Shown in pieces: positions 10,920-23,639 of a DNA stretch of 64,000 bases. The notes beneath the pieces were generated by a model. That model saw nothing but the letters and a program-made list of their open reading frames with translations. It did no database searches and was not told the origin of the DNA. The stretch covers positions 2,096,501 through 2,160,500 of the forward strand of contig JAZARR010000159.1 in NCBI GenBank assembly GCA_037389465.1. Direction: 5' to 3'. Position numbers and translations under genes: made by a program. The stretch's first letter is position 1; each line of letters opens with the position of its first letter. Source of the stretch: Baylisascaris procyonis. Lineage: Eukaryota; Nematoda; Chromadorea; Rhabditida; Ascarididae.

Positions 10920-12295
10920 AGTTTTGTCACTAAGCGAAAGTTATAAGGTGGTCATCACTAATGGAGAGACAAAGTTTCCCTTCGTAAAGTTTCCATAATG
11001 AACTCGTTTTCATAATGGTCAACGCTGAATTGAACCTCAGCGTAGAAGTAACGTATCCTTCTCAGCATTAAGCACAGAGTTGATGTCTGACCAGGGCACT
11101 GGTAATGTACCACCAATTTCGCCTTCATAAAACAACGGTATAGATGCGTTTTTGTTCAGTTATTATTGATATTAATTTGCGATTTGAAAGCTTTCGTATT
11201 ATGATTGCAACTAAAGTGAAATATTATCTTTTCCCATCTGTGTACTCATCGCTTATACACCTGCGTCATACGAATGAGACGTCACTGCGTTCAATATGAC
11301 GTCCATCATTTTGTCATGATGCTACCATCCATCGAAGCGCCAGGGTCTTGGCGTTTTCCCTTCAATTTAAAAAGTGCTGTCATTTCATGGTGATTCGAAA
11401 CTGATTATATTACTAGATAATCATTTGTGAAAGAAGCGGGTGGGATGACATTGATAACTCCCCGTTCTCGTCCACCCTTCTCTTCCCTCTCCTTCCCTCT
11501 GATGCTCGAAGAAATGGTTTTGATGCAATGTGTTCCATTATCACTCAGAAAGGGCGTCGTGAAAAGCCGTTCGAATATATTTTGAGTTATTTTTCTAACC
11601 TCACAGAAAGTAAAGGATTTTCGCATTACGTTAGGAGGGCTTCCCACCTTTTTTGCTTCTTATCACCCTCTCTGCAAAATCTTTCTTATCTCTATGCTTG
11701 CTTTCAGTTATAAGAGAACATACCTATTGCCCTATTGCACATTCTGACAATCAATTTAAGGCGGCGGTAACGGTCCGTTCACTTGCATTTCGTTCATATT
11801 TCAGTTCCCTATGTAATGCTTCGCATCTGTTCCATTTATGAACAGCTCCTTTTTATTTCATTTCATTGCACTTTGATGTTCCACAAATGAATTTTTTATT
11901 CACTTTTATTTAATGTTTCATATTTTAATTCACTTGAATACTTCATAAGTGTCGTCTCTCTTTAATAATGGCAGCAGCAAACTTATCTAGAAAGCAGAAT
12001 ACGGTAAAATTTTTTAGATTTAGACGAAAATTCTATGCTTCAATGTCGTCGCTAATTCCTTCTAACCAAGATTCTTCGAGGTAATAATTTCTAAGACGGC
12101 GTTTCAGCAGCGAAAATTTTGTGATTTTTTGCATTGTGATGAACTGAACTATGAAATAATGAGAAAAGGAACGTGTTGTGTTTAAAATGCTATTTCTATG
12201 ATCGTTTTGGGTATTTATATTTCTTTATTCATCTTGAATATTTTTTTAACAGAGTGGAATACTAATCTTTCCAAATGGAGCAAATGTCTTAAATT

Positions 12296-12411
<116 letters not shown>

Positions 12412-13497
12412 CGAGAAACGCAAGTCGACAAACTTGTAAAAGACAGTATTATTAATAAATGAAAGAAAACGGACGAATACCGAGAGTTTCACATAAGCTT
12501 CTAATTGCTGAAGGCACACATATAAAAGCATATGCTCATTTTGATGCACTTTTGAACATCCATATATTGAATTGCTTCTGCCTATAAAGAGTATGTCGCT
12601 ATATAGGAACTTTTCAACGGGTTCCCCAACTTCGAAAACTATTATTAACACTTTGAAGAAACTGAAGTTTGCATGTGTTTTGCTACAGGCCGCATTTTCA
12701 ACCGTTCTGGTCGGGATAAGGGATTTTTGTGGAATATCTATAAGAGCGGTTGCTTCGATTGGAATATGAATGTCTTTTCGAGCACATTTTTTCATATGCT
12801 AGCTCTAAAAGAAACAGATTGGTTGACCAGCGCTAAAGGCAAAAGCCTTGTCGTTTTAGCCGTTCTGAGAGTTTTTGCAACTTGTTTGCTCCTCAGTTTT
12901 TTTGCATATTCCTATACAACCAGCGTTCGAATAATTGCAAAAAAAGGTAGGATTCATGAAGTGGTAATGAGATGTGGGATTGCGTCGACATTTGAATGAG
13001 ACTTCCTTCATGCACTTGGCGCTAGAAAGCGCTTCGGCGCGTCGAAGAAAGAGCACTCAGACAGTGTCAGTTGAAAGGACCGGAATTCCCGCCTCCACCT
13101 CCTGTGTGATCTCTTTAATTGATGTGAACGGAAGTTTTCGAGAGGTTTTTTCAAAGAAAAAACTCCCTGACATGTTGCTGTTATTTTAGCTCCTCTCTCT
13201 TTTCGGTTTTTCAAAATTTCTATAGCTGATTCCGGTGGGCGTGTCAGGTTTTATGGTGGCTGTAGGTTGGAGGGCGGTTGCTCTTATGATATAGACATTT
13301 TCGGAAGTTTTCTCTATCTGGATTTTTCGTCGAGGAGATAATTTTTGCTAAGTCTGCTCACACTTTCACATCGTTTCAATAATCCCGCTTCTGACTAATA
13401 GTATTTCACGGCTAATGTTAAACTGGAATCTATTTTTGTTAACAAATCTCGAAGATGGTTTTAATGGAATTTTTATTTTGGCCGCAATTCTATTCAG

Positions 13498-13608
13498 AAT
13501 TTCGCCGTTCCACTTGTGGAGCTCTACGATTTCTTCGCATACTTAGCAGCAAAGTCTTTATTCACAAACGAACAAAAAGAACCGCACAACAGAAAGGAAT
13601 GAAATAAA
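13498..13608 (+). CDS. Possible terminal exon with stop and AATAAA
   Basis: After the acceptor AATTCTATTCAG the frame is open for 34 codons (LVELYDFFAYLAAKS, ending EQKEPHNRKE). A TGA stop follows at 13600-13602 and AATAAA at 13603-13608. A second frame is also open here. Upstream patches at 12.6-13.3 kb have several overlapping open frames but no agreed exon chain. Unknown function. Confidence 0.33.
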
Positions 13609-14908
13609 AACATGATATGTCCGACATTCTGGAACCATTGTCTTGAACATCGCTAATGATATATATCGTAAAATGTTGAAGATGTAAACGGATAGAAATC
13701 ATTTAGTCAGATAAGGAATGGAAGACTTTAGTAGGGGAGCTATAAACGGAGTGGAGATCGAAGTAAACGAGATCACTCATAGAAACAGAAGACCATTTCC
13801 GCTCGACGACTCTTTACGGCAGGAAGTTACGTAATGGGAAAAATCTGACTGATATCTATGAAAAATGGCGTTCACTGTACAATTCTTGCAAATTATTTGA
13901 AGGCTGAATAGAATAGATCTCGAAGGGAAGCAAGTGTAAGCATCGTCTTTAAAGAATGTGGCAAACATTTCTGAGAGTTTTGTAGCAAAGCAGCAAAGCC
14001 CAAATGAATAACTCGATATTCCATGGACTATTTTAAGGTATGCCTTATATGTAGACTCCAAAAAATACTTAGGCGACGAATATTTCAAATATTTTTAACG
14101 GCATTAGTATAAATGTAGAAAGTTAAGGACTAAAGTTGAGAACAACGTTCGAAAATAGCAAAGTAGTACATTATGAAGGCTTTCTAAAAATGCTACGAAT
14201 TTTTATGTTACAGTACTCGCAATATACAGTTAGCAGCCTTAAGCACTTTTTTGAGAAGTTCCAAGTAATGAAGCTAGCACAGAGTGGGCAAATCACCCAT
14301 TTTGGACTCCATCGTCGAAGGTTAGGAGAAGCTAGTTATATTGGTCTCATTGGATATACATTTGTGTGTATAATAAATGGGCACTTCTCTTTATGAAAAA
14401 CGAATCTATGGAAGACGTTGCTGTTTACTGTTTCAGATTGCTAGTGAAACGACATGAGTCAGCAATTGTGCCGTATAACCTATGAAGTTCAAAGACTCGG
14501 ATATATTCGACCGCTTTAGTTATTGGCAATCTTTTAAGCTGTAGCTTCACTCTATGTTCACCACCCACAATTCACCTGTCCAGTCAAATGGCAGATTGAA
14601 AGTGCGACCGGAGAACCTGCTTAGCAGCTCTGATTGGTTAAGCTGATGCTATGCAACAGCGGAAAAGGATTTGTGGTGAAGGCATGTGGAGGAGGAATGT
14701 GGATCGTAGGCGGGAATGAAGCTAGAAAAGATCGGCTAGTGCTGACTTTGATAGTTACATTTTTTTTCATTTGCCTTCTCATAGAAGTGACCTCTTACAT
14801 CCGAAACATTGTTTGTATTCACTTGAACATCTTTTATAGTTGATAATGTTTCTTTTACATTTTCCAAGCTCCCAAAATAAAAAATGACCAACTTATTATT
14901 AAAAACGT

Positions 14909-15391
14909 TTATTGACAAAAAAAAAAACGACTCTCAGAGGAACTCAAATATAAATAAGTGATAACTGCTAGAGAAAACTTTACTTGAAATCTAAAATATA
15001 GGGTAATATGCATTGTACACCTGGGCGGTGATTTGTCACTCTTCTCGCAGAGTTTCATAGTAGAACAACAAGCAGTAGTCGTTAATTCTAATAGTAAGCT
15101 ACGCCCTCGGCCTGTGTGAAGTTTGTGGACCCACCGTCGAAAGTTTTCAATACATTTCATTGACCACCCATTCGCTCCGCATTCGTACGATTGTATAAAT
15201 TTTGAAATAAAAGTTGAAAACGTAAAATTTTTTAGGAAATCGGTTTGACCGGAGTTCTTATAAAAGTTGGAAACGAGTTGCGCATTTTCTCCTTCGACTT
15301 GAGCGTGATGTTTCGGTTCTCCAACGACAGGTTGCTTACTACTCGGTTCCGCTTCAAGCTGAGAGCATTTTTTTTCTGGTTCAGTGAGCGG
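14909..15391 (-). CDS. Possible terminal exon, unknown protein
   Basis: On the minus strand a 160-codon open frame starts exactly at the acceptor ACATATTGCAG and ends with TAA overlapping an AATAAA (TGTCAATAAA). The first 50 residues are rich in E, P, Q and K (LTEPEKKCSQLEAEPSSKQP). Frames this long occur by chance in this window, so the acceptor and terminal AATAAA are the main support. An exon ending near 15255 that joins a small exon at about 14630-14720 is an alternative. Confidence 0.35.
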   Translation of the reverse strand, partial: PLTEPEKKCSQLEAEPSSKQPVVGEPKHHAQVEGENAQLVSNFYKNSGQTDFLKNFTFSTFISKFIQSYECGANGWSMKCIENFRRWVHKLHTGRGRSLLLELTTTACCSTMKLCEKSDKSPPRCTMHITLYFRFQVKFSLAVITYLYLSSSESRFFFCQ

Positions 15392-16052
15392 CTGCAATAT
15401 GTCTTAATGAAATTACAAGAAGCAGCGACTAATCGCGTTTTGGTTGTAACGATCATCGACGAAGGCATCATTTTCTGCTCATGTGGATGTGTACCCTCAT
15501 CTACCAACGCCTTTTATTTTTCTGTCATTCGAATAAGGAAGGCAATAAGCTCCATCAAAATAGAATCCAAATCGTCTACTTTTATTTTACGCTATAATTT
15601 TCGTTCTTCAAGATTTCATTCAGCAAACATTTCAGATATTATATTTTTGAAAAGTCATTACTTATACCTAAGTTTTAGAGAAACTTATTTCAAAGTCTTT
15701 ACCACGAAACGAAAAGAAGTCAGCTTTACTTAAAAAGAAATACGCTTCCAGAAATTGCAATTACCAGTCGCTAATCCCACTTGCAATTTTTTTCCAAAAT
15801 TTTTTTAAACCATCGAGTTGGTGGCTTTTTCCGACATAATTTGGTCACATTTGTCAAAAACAGTGGAAATCCCCTTATGGAAATATTTTAATTAAAGCTG
15901 AACCTACACTGTTGATATGAACTTATAAAACGTTGGAAATATTGGGATAAATTTTGTGCAAATGTAGATTTTCAGTGATAATTAGTATGAAAAATTTTCA
16001 GCGAAAATCTAAATGCAAACATCGATAATCAATATATGTAGGTCATCTATAG

Positions 16053-17724
16053 AAGGAAGATCATTAAATCGACGAAGAAATTTGAATGAAAAGGGTTACA
16101 GATATGCTATATGGAGGAAGAATGGAACGTTGGCAGATGAAAATTGCGTAAAACGCTCGAAGCAATCTCCCACGGGATTTACTATTTATTCAAGAGATGA
16201 GCACATCATCACTTCAAACGCTGACTGCGACGCAATGCAAATAAGCGAAGAGCCAATAGGGTAAGCGATGCACTATCGACGAATTAACGCTCGAATCGTT
16301 TCATCTTGTGAGGTAATGATCGGTAAGCAAGAAAGTAAACTTATCGATCACTTATCGCACTGATACTAGCCAATATGAGCTGTTCAAGTTAAGCACCAAA
16401 TAATAACACTGAAAGCGATGTGGCAGTTGTATTTTATATTCTGCAGTCGGATTAGCACATATAGTTGAAATGGAGCACTTATTAACACTTTTTACTTACG
16501 TTATTCTCAAATATCCACTTTAGAAATGAATCCTTGTTGTGATCTATCGTTGATTTTGAAGTGACGCCAATTCTGGGCAGAGCGGGAGGGAGTTGACCTC
16601 GAGCGATAGCTTACGAATCTTGAAGCCCTCCGAGAAAAGGGTAAGCTCGCAAAAGATTCCAAACTTCTGGGTCGAGAGCCTTGAGGTCCGCCGAAGGGTG
16701 AGAGCGTACGTTTCTGGTGAATCTGAGGTCCGGATGCAGGTTTCCAAAGCAACACTATTGCAAACATCACTCCAGTATTGCTACTATTACGAACTGCTGT
16801 CTGTCATAAATAGTACTCCTTCACTAGGAAGTGGGTTCGACAGATGGCCAGCAGTTGCCGGGGTCGTAAAGAAGGCACGCTTGAAAGTTGGCGGGCTGTC
16901 AAAATTTCGGGAGTCCAGTTTGAGGATTGGCAGTTTTCTAAAAGAATGATGGATCGTCAATACTGTACATGAGCATACCTTCAGCGTCATAGCAAATTTC
17001 CGGTGGGCGTATGTCGGCCGCGATTTTAGTAAGGTATGTCAGCGAAAGAAGATCGGCGAAAGAAGTACGATCTAACTAGTGGCGAACATCCTCGTTCGAA
17101 AAATTCTCCATTAAAATCAATTCAGGGCACTAGGTTTGTTTCTTATTACGGTGCCTTTCGGAGGTTTGCAGTATCAAAGGGTAGATGATCAAATTATTAT
17201 CACAAGGAGCTAGTGACGCGAGGCGTGGACATTTTCAACAGAGGTTCCCCATGAACCAAAGATCAACCGACCTTTCAAGTGTTGTGAAAATGTTGGGATA
17301 AAAAGAGAGGGGAAGGGTATAGTTAAGTAAGTACGTGGATGAGTGAGTAAGTAGGAGAGAGAGAAAGAGCGATGATGAGAATAAGGGTCCAGCTGGATCT
17401 TTGAGAGCTTTTAATGAGGCTAATGAGCTGAAATTTATGGGGCAGAAGCGAATTGGGAACTTTAAGGTAAGACGATGAAGAGAGGAGAAGTTTTTACGTT
17501 TAGCGGAGCGAGGCTCTAGAAAATCGGTATTTGTCGGGAATCTTTTTTTGTAGCAGTGCTTACTGGGTTTTTCATAAGCGAGGGAAGCTGAATAGCTAAA
17601 ATCCACTTCCCTGACCTAACCTCTTTTTGGTACGTAAGTCTTGACGCCAAAACAAGCGGGTGCCGATGACAGTCTGGCGCCACCACATCGGTACATTGAT
17701 GATCGGACAGAAACTGGCGAATAA
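16053..17724 (+). CDS. Tentative multi-exon gene, unknown function
   Basis: The exon at 16053-16260 ends at a strong GTAAGC donor and reads KGYRYAIWRKNGTLADENC. The exon at 16562-16640 (DANSGQSGREL, ending KPSEKR|GTAAGC) joins it in phase but uses an unusual AAG acceptor. A GC-rich open block follows to about 16950. A terminal exon at 17639-17724 reads ADDSLAPPHRYIDDRTETGE, with AATAAA overlapping the stop. The block at 16.56-17.03 kb is near 50% G+C and open on both strands, so it could also be a decayed repeat. Confidence 0.28.
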
Positions 17725-18113
17725 AACAGTGAGTTCACACTTTTATTGACTAATATGATGCGCGATTGGCAAGTAAAACCTGGTACACACATTTCAGTCT
17801 AGCACAATAACAACGGTTTTTTTATGTGAGTACATTATTTTAGGAGCAGAAGTGTTAAAAAGTGAAACATATGAGTCTTCATCAATTTAACCAAATTAAC
17901 CAAAACTGTATTCTAGGTATGTTGATACCGCGGTAATATTATTGTCTGTGAATGATACTATTACTCTTTTGGCTAATGTGAAGCTGCAAGGGTCAGCTCT
18001 CCTTGGCTCGTGTCTAGCCGTCCGGGTCTCTTTGAAGACCTACATCTTGTGTCGAGATGTGGTTGAATAAACTGCAAGCCGACATAGTTATAAGGGCGAA
18101 CAGTTTATCATAC

Positions 18114-18272
18114 CCATAGGTGACAAACATGTAGGGAATGGTTCACAAAGATGGCTTCGATCATCGGCATGATCCCGTTGTTGCTCAGGTCGAAGTCCAC
18201 GCTGGCGCCAACCACCTTGCTTACTCCTACGGCCGCGCGTATCCCCACTCGGCCTAAGCACCAATCTACATG
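18114..18272 (-). CDS. Coding exon, LRR-like (ribonuclease-inhibitor style)
   Basis: This minus-strand exon of 53 codons lies between the acceptor GGCCATTGCAG and the strong donor TGG|GTATGA. It uses unusually GC-rich third positions (GAC TTC GAC CTG AGC AAC AAC). The peptide contains GVSKVVGASVDFDLSNNGI and then MIEAIFVNHSLHVCHLW. That fits the L-x-L-x-x-N-x-I ... L-x-x-N-x-S-L spacing of long leucine-rich repeats. A 42-nt intron and a further in-phase exon could follow at about 18071. Family placement is tentative. Confidence 0.5.
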
Positions 18273-18634
18273 CTGCAATGGCCACATGATCAGATCAACC
18301 CCTCTTATATCCTCCCTCAGGCTAGCTTTTTCGACACATGCTGAGCAGTCGCTTTATCTGCTTGTATGTTTATCTCTTGACCTTCCTTGACTTATCTTGC
18401 AAGGCGCACTATTTCTGCTTTATCTTTAGGCGGCTGGTCTACCTTATAAAACAAATCAAAAATCTTTTATTTTATGCGCAACTAAGAAAAGAATCTTTCC
18501 TTTGATTGCAACAGAAAAAGAAATTGAAGAACATTTTGGCTTAAAACATGCCGCCCACTGCCCTGTAGAAACGAATTGGCCGATTTTTCAGTTCAGTTCG
18601 TACATAAAAGTTATGATCTTCGCTAAGAACTTAC

Positions 18635-18803
18635 GTTCACTTTTTTGGAATAATTGTCAAAAAATGCCCAGTTTTCATGCTTCAGTCGATAGCTTATGAT
18701 TTCAAAACTGCAGCGTTCGAAGGTACCGATTAGTGTTTCTCTAACCCGCCGCTTCCCTGATGTTTATTTCGTCTCGCAAAAACCACTCATCGGCTTCCGA
18801 AAT
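18635..18803 (-). CDS. Two candidate minus-strand exons, unknown protein
   Basis: The exon at 18803-18746 reads SEADEWFLRDEINIREAA after the acceptor GGAGTTCAG, with donor GTTAGA. The exon at 18707-18635 reads FEIISYRLKHENWAFFDN after CGCTGCAG, with a perfect GTAAGT donor. Each looks coding, but their phases do not join directly across the 38-nt gap. One boundary is therefore wrong, or the locus is a pseudogene. It may belong with the LRR-like exon downstream. Confidence 0.35.
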
Positions 18804-19164
18804 CTGAACTCCTCATTGCTCGAGGCATTTCCGATGCTAATGTCTTTAATTAGCAACTAACTGCATGTTGTGTTGTGAGGCCTTTTAGCGATCGTTGTAG
18901 TGATTTCCCTTATCATCTAAGTTTATTGTCTTTTATATACTATAAATTTATCTTTTATGACGTTCATTTTTTCAAGCTATATGTTTTTACTTTTTTACTT
19001 AATTTATTCTGTAGCCTACATTTTGTTCAACATTATAGGTCGTTGGAATTAGAAAAATTTTCAGCTCAGAAACGTTTTCTAAAATCCATTGTTTATAATT
19101 TCGAGAAAAAGCCGGCGCAAATTGCATCTTCAAAATAATTTTTCTCTTATTACTATACGCCAGC

Positions 19165-19295
19165 ATATTGCGCCGAAGTGACTGGTTAGAGGCGCCAAAG
19201 TTCCTTGGCGTCCAACTGTCCCACCGCCAGAACGCCCTAGTGCTAAAATGACCGCATTCAGAAGCCCTGTCTTGCTCTTCTCCACATGCCAATGA
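19165..19295 (-). repeat. Diverged GC-rich repeat, copy 1
   Basis: Read on the minus strand, GGCATGTGGAGAAGAGCAAG, ACAGG, then GCACTAGGGCGTTCTGGCGG align along about 80 bases with the segment at 32232-32340 (GGCATTGTGAGCACGCAAGA, GCGCCAGGGCGCTTTGGCG). Similarity is only moderate but extends over the whole stretch. Family unknown. Confidence 0.5.
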
Positions 19296-19975
19296 CTACT
19301 ATGGCCAGTGTGACCTTCATCTTTTCTTTGCTATTTGTTTTTCTCGCATTGGTCACTATGTTCATTTCTTGCAGATTTCATGCACTGCCTATCGGCGACA
19401 GCTTTTTTTCCATTTTCAATAAACTTTCATTCATTCGTTATTTCAGAATTATCCACTCATCAAATACTGGTATCATTTTTACAATGTAATTAAACTACTT
19501 ATATAAAAATGACTGCTTAAATTTTAGAATAACAACAAGCAACTGGAAAAAATGAAAAAATTAAAGTGCTATTAACGGTCGATCGCGATACGTGAGACGG
19601 CAATCCGTGGTCGTGCGTACTCATGAATATTTTTCCTATCCGTTTATTAGTGCTAAGAGATTGAAGAAGTCACATGTATGCGTCCGAACGTGTTTCCTTT
19701 TTTCATGGCGATATCTTGGATTTTATCCCGTTCACTGCTCACAACTTCAGCCGGTAGCTTAATTTACCTCGTCTCACTGAATGCATTTATTTTTTGTCTG
19801 TGTTGCTTTTCCTCGTATATGTTGATGGGAAGTGATGGATATCTAGCAGTCAGTAATGAATCCCCTCTAAAAAATGCCGTTTAATGTCAGCTTTTAGAAC
19901 TGGAATGCAGTACCATGTATCACTGGGATCATGAACCTATACTTAGGAGCAAAAAATTTACATTTTTTGGGTTTT

Positions 19976-20155
19976 TCAAAGGACCCGCGCTTTTGACTTT
20001 TTGAACTTTGCTTGGTGTAATTTGCGACGTTCCTCCGGCGCGTAGGTTTTAGGCCTCAGTTTATTGCGATGCCATTTGATAAAATGCGAAGGGAATCTTG
20101 CTCGAATACTAACTTGATTTTTGCGTAAAAATAGGCCATAGTTGCCCACCCTTTG
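19976..20155 (-). CDS. Possible terminal exon, basic C-terminus
   Basis: After the acceptor ATCTGATTGCAG the minus-strand frame is open for 59 codons to TGA. The tail is very basic (YAPEERRKLHQAKFKKSKAR). A second frame is open for about 32 codons from the same acceptor, so frame choice is uncertain. No domain recognised. Confidence 0.38.
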   Translation of the reverse strand, partial: QRVGNYGLFLRKNQVSIRARFPSHFIKWHRNKLRPKTYAPEERRKLHQAKFKKSKARVL

Positions 20156-20199
20156 CTGCAATCAGATTATTCGATTGCTTGTGCGCAAAAATAAGTGCA

Positions 20200-22030
20200 A
20201 ATACAATGGATGAACACGACTAAGAAAACGTTGTCGAACAAGAATGGAAGACTGTCATTGTGAAGCTCCGCATTATTGACTCATCTCAATCGCTGCAAAT
20301 TTTTCGTTTTATTCGATTAGGAAGAAGTTAATTATTTCGAGCGCAGTCTCGTCCAGCGTGACCTGCCGTACTGGAAGTGAGGAAACAACTGTTCGTGTGT
20401 GCCCAGTTTATCACCTGTGTGTTTCTAAATACGATTCTCTGTTTCGTGGTCGCATAATGTTATGTAGATGGCGTAACTGACATCGAAGCGATCACTTGCA
20501 TTCGGCTGCCACAATTATATTGATAAAAACATGTACAGTAATTTGCTAGCGTAACCGAATTGGTGATGAATGAATAGACAAAAAAATTTTTAGACAGTTA
20601 TTGTAAACTCTGCGATGTTATTTTTACATTTCAACCTTTGTTTATTTCTCGATTCAGTAGAAAATACCAGAAACCTAAGTATCCAAGAAAGAAGGATGAA
20701 TGTGAGACACTTGGAATTATTGTATGTTTATGATTAGGACACAACGATGACTTGTTGCGTCTCTATCGTGAAGGATTTTGGGTGCATTGCTTGTGTTGGT
20801 TGCTTGGAATCGAAGACTTAGCGACGCGAATGTTGGCTCTGATAATTGAGGACGTTTTTCTTGCAAACCTCCTTGCGCCAATTGTGCTATTCAGTATCGA
20901 CGATCGCCTGCGATTGTTATTCTGTGCGCACATCGCTTTCACCTTCCTATCACATGCGCTTATGTCTCCTAGCGTGTACATGTAACAAACGTACAATTCG
21001 TGAGCACAACGCATATTTTTCCAATCTTCGAATGAAGCAAAACTGATTGGTATATGATGTTAGTTTTTTGACGTTTTCAAAAATGACCTCATTGTGATAG
21101 AATTACACAATTGAAAATGTGTATTTGCTTGTCGAATTTCTCAGATGACGCACTTATCTTACAAATTCGTCCGCAAAGCTGTATGCTTGAGGAGGATAGC
21201 AGATATATGCAACCCTTGCACTACTAAACAGTTAGGTCGCTAATCTCGTGGTGTCAGTTCCTCACATTACAAGACGCTTTCTTTTCTTTGGTGACCATAT
21301 GGGTTGCCTGGAAAATTAGCCGCACGAAGAGTTAAGGCTAACAGCTTCTTCCAACGCGATGCAAAATCAAATCAAGGAAAAATATTGCCACCTCACCGTC
21401 TAGTTGCAGGGCGCTTCAAACTCTATTTTTGATTGCGTTTTTGGCTTTTAGGTCGCTAAGATTTCCGGATTGTTTCGACTCGATCTAAATTGTCGTCCAG
21501 TTAGTCTATCATTTGAGCATTGCAGCGTTGAAAAGCCTTTCAGTTCAGTAGTACTCGAAGTGAGGGGAAGTTAAGTATTTTATTTAGTCCGATAGTTTGG
21601 AAGCAGCTTCGAAGTGACCAATAAAAATTGATTGTCAGATAACAGCTAATTCAAAGCTCTGAGATGACAACATTTAGTTCAACTCTTCGACATGCGTCTT
21701 CAGTTATCAAAAGAAGCTCAATGCCTCTATATTGAGAGCAACAATTTTCATGTCCACTATCTTGATTTTATTAATGTGCTTACCTGTTACTTGTGAAATT
21801 ACAATATGTAGTCGTATACACCTGAGTATTTCTTTGGGAGTCCCCTGTCTTTCCACGTCGTATTATTTTGCTGTACTCGCAACAAGAACCTTGGAACAGT
21901 ATCAGCAGGAAGCATTTTGTTCACTGCTGGGATGTTTTAGATGACTCATCCTTCCAATCACAAACAAATCCAAGCTTTATATAGGACTTGCATCTCACTT
22001 ATTCATTTCCGAATCGCAGTTCCGTCTCCT
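20200..22030. other. No firmly supported gene
   Basis: Frames at 20752-20985 are open on both strands and cannot be decided. A 37-nt minus segment at 21318-21282 (THMVTKEKKAS) has good splice sites but is too short to call alone. Confidence 0.4.
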
Positions 22031-22039
22031 GCATGCGTG

Positions 22040-22275
22040 CACTTGTATATATGTGTGTTTGTGTATGTGTACGTGTGTCCGTGTGCGCTATTGTGTGTAC
22101 GCGCGCATTCGTATGGTAGACGTCTGTGTATGCGTGAGCTAGCGCCTGTGTGTGCGCGTTCATGCACTTTTCCGGCTTGCACACGCGCGTATATGTGTGA
22201 TTGCATACATGCGCGGGTACGTGTGTCTTTGTCGCACGTTGACACGTCCATGTGTGCGTGTACGCCCGCACATGA
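22040..22275. repeat. Degenerate (GT)n/(TGTGCG)n low-complexity tract
   Basis: About 230 bases consist largely of alternating purine/pyrimidine steps (TGTGTGTTTGTGTATGTGTA and similar, with many CG steps). This is a decayed dinucleotide array. It produces long open frames on both strands that are composition artefacts. Alternating steps of this kind can favour left-handed DNA. Confidence 0.85.
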
Positions 22276-22423
22276 AGATGTCTCGTAAATTGTGTGCCAT
22301 GGGGTCCTCGCACTCAAGGAATCCCTCCTCCCGTTAAGCATTTTCTGGAATTGAGATTCCATTCGGGAGGGGGGGGGTGCAGTGGGTTTCGTCTTCTCAT
22401 TGAGGAATGAAAGGAACCTTCGC

Positions 22424-22992
22424 AACAAACTGAAAAAAGCCTCACCATGGAGTTACAGAACATGAGAAGACTGTGTGAGGCAGTGTATTGGAATGGGAAA
22501 CGCTGAAGAGAAATTTGGCACATTGCTACTGTTGGAGAAACAACAGTTTTTTGCAAAAGATGGTATTGGGATATAAGACAAGATCAAAAGGCACGACAGA
22601 AACCGAGGCATGCTGCAGTTGGACCAGTTCAACATCGGTATTTTATAGAAACATTCATTCGCATGCAGTCAAAGAAAGAACTACGATTTGATATAATCAC
22701 AAGTGAGACGTGGGACTTGGAAAGGAATCAGGTCATGTCACTACTGTAGACATTTTCGTCTGGATCGTTTCAAAGGGAAGATGACCTGAGATATGAAAAC
22801 TTGCAGATGTGGCTACCGTGTACAAAGACAATGGCGTGCGAAAAGCGCTTCACATTAGAGGTCTGTATCAGAACTGTCTTGCGTGCTGAAATTCTTCCAA
22901 CTTTGTGTTTAAGCACAATTTTACATTGCGTGAAGCCAAAAATTCCATGTTTTCAACATGGTTTCCGCAAAAAGCATCCGGTACTGAAATAA
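22424..22992 (+). pseudogene. Eroded coding sequence with in-frame stops
   Basis: One plus frame runs for about 190 codons with only two interior stops (TGA at 22504, TAG at 22747) before TAA at 22990. About eleven stops would be expected by chance. Pieces look protein-like (LQNMRRLCEAVYWNGKR, ELRFDIITSETWDLERNQ). Another frame takes over downstream (GTEIMADIIETIDEIDITKD, ending near 23060), which suggests a frameshift. Perhaps a dead retroelement or processed gene; no diagnostic motif was found. Confidence 0.45.
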
Positions 22993-23639
22993 TGGCTGAC
23001 ATAATCGAAACTATAGATGAAATCGACATCACAAAAGACATTTCCCGCACCCTTTCAATCTAATAAGGAAAGAAAATAGGTCTCCAGTGAACGAAACCAC
23101 CCTTAGCCTATTAAGAAGCACTATAATGTAGCGCAAAATGAAGACCTGTGTAAACCACAGTGTCACCAAAGAAAAACCCATCGGTTTCGGGATTTCACAG
23201 TGTGCAGTCCCGTCCCCTACTCTCACACTTGCCTTCCATTTTTTGGACTCAAAAAATCTCGTCCGCCGGATAAATAGTCGTAACGCAAGCGATATGCAAT
23301 ATTTTACCATTGGCAAGAGTTAAGAATAACAAGAAACAAAAACAGAAATAATGTTTGATCATTAAAAAAGAAACAGCAATCAGCAACAACATCGCAAATT
23401 ACTGCTGCCAGTTTACCATCTGTTTTAACTCTACTCTAGTGGTCACTTCCTCCAAAATCTTGAAAGCTATATTGTATTTATTCTTTACCATCTCGAAAAT
23501 TTCCTAAGCCATGTCGTGCTATATTTCAGGGCACTAGAAGTTCCGTAAACTGTGCCGTAACATTGTTTATTTGAAAAGGATAGAGCACAATAGCTTGAAC
23601 AGTGTGAAAGGTCTCATACTAAAACAAGGCGTTTTCCAA

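Noticed and set aside
15245..15733. 162-codon plus-strand open frame
   Set aside because: Antisense to a frame of equal length with a better acceptor and stop context. Composition is F/S/R-rich like random AT-rich DNA.
13220..17010. Shared word TTCCGGTGGGCGT at 13232 and 16998 as a repeat family
   Set aside because: Only 13 bases match and the flanks differ; matches of this size are expected by chance in 64 kb.
17235..17606. 123-codon minus frame rich in S, L and F
   Set aside because: Purine-rich plus-strand low-complexity sequence creates it. No domain and no convincing splice pair.
17660..17731. Start exon MTVWRHHIGTL ending at GTGAGT
   Set aside because: Another frame through the same bases ends with a stop overlapping AATAAA and joins the upstream chain in phase. 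The two cannot both be right and this one lacks an upstream link.
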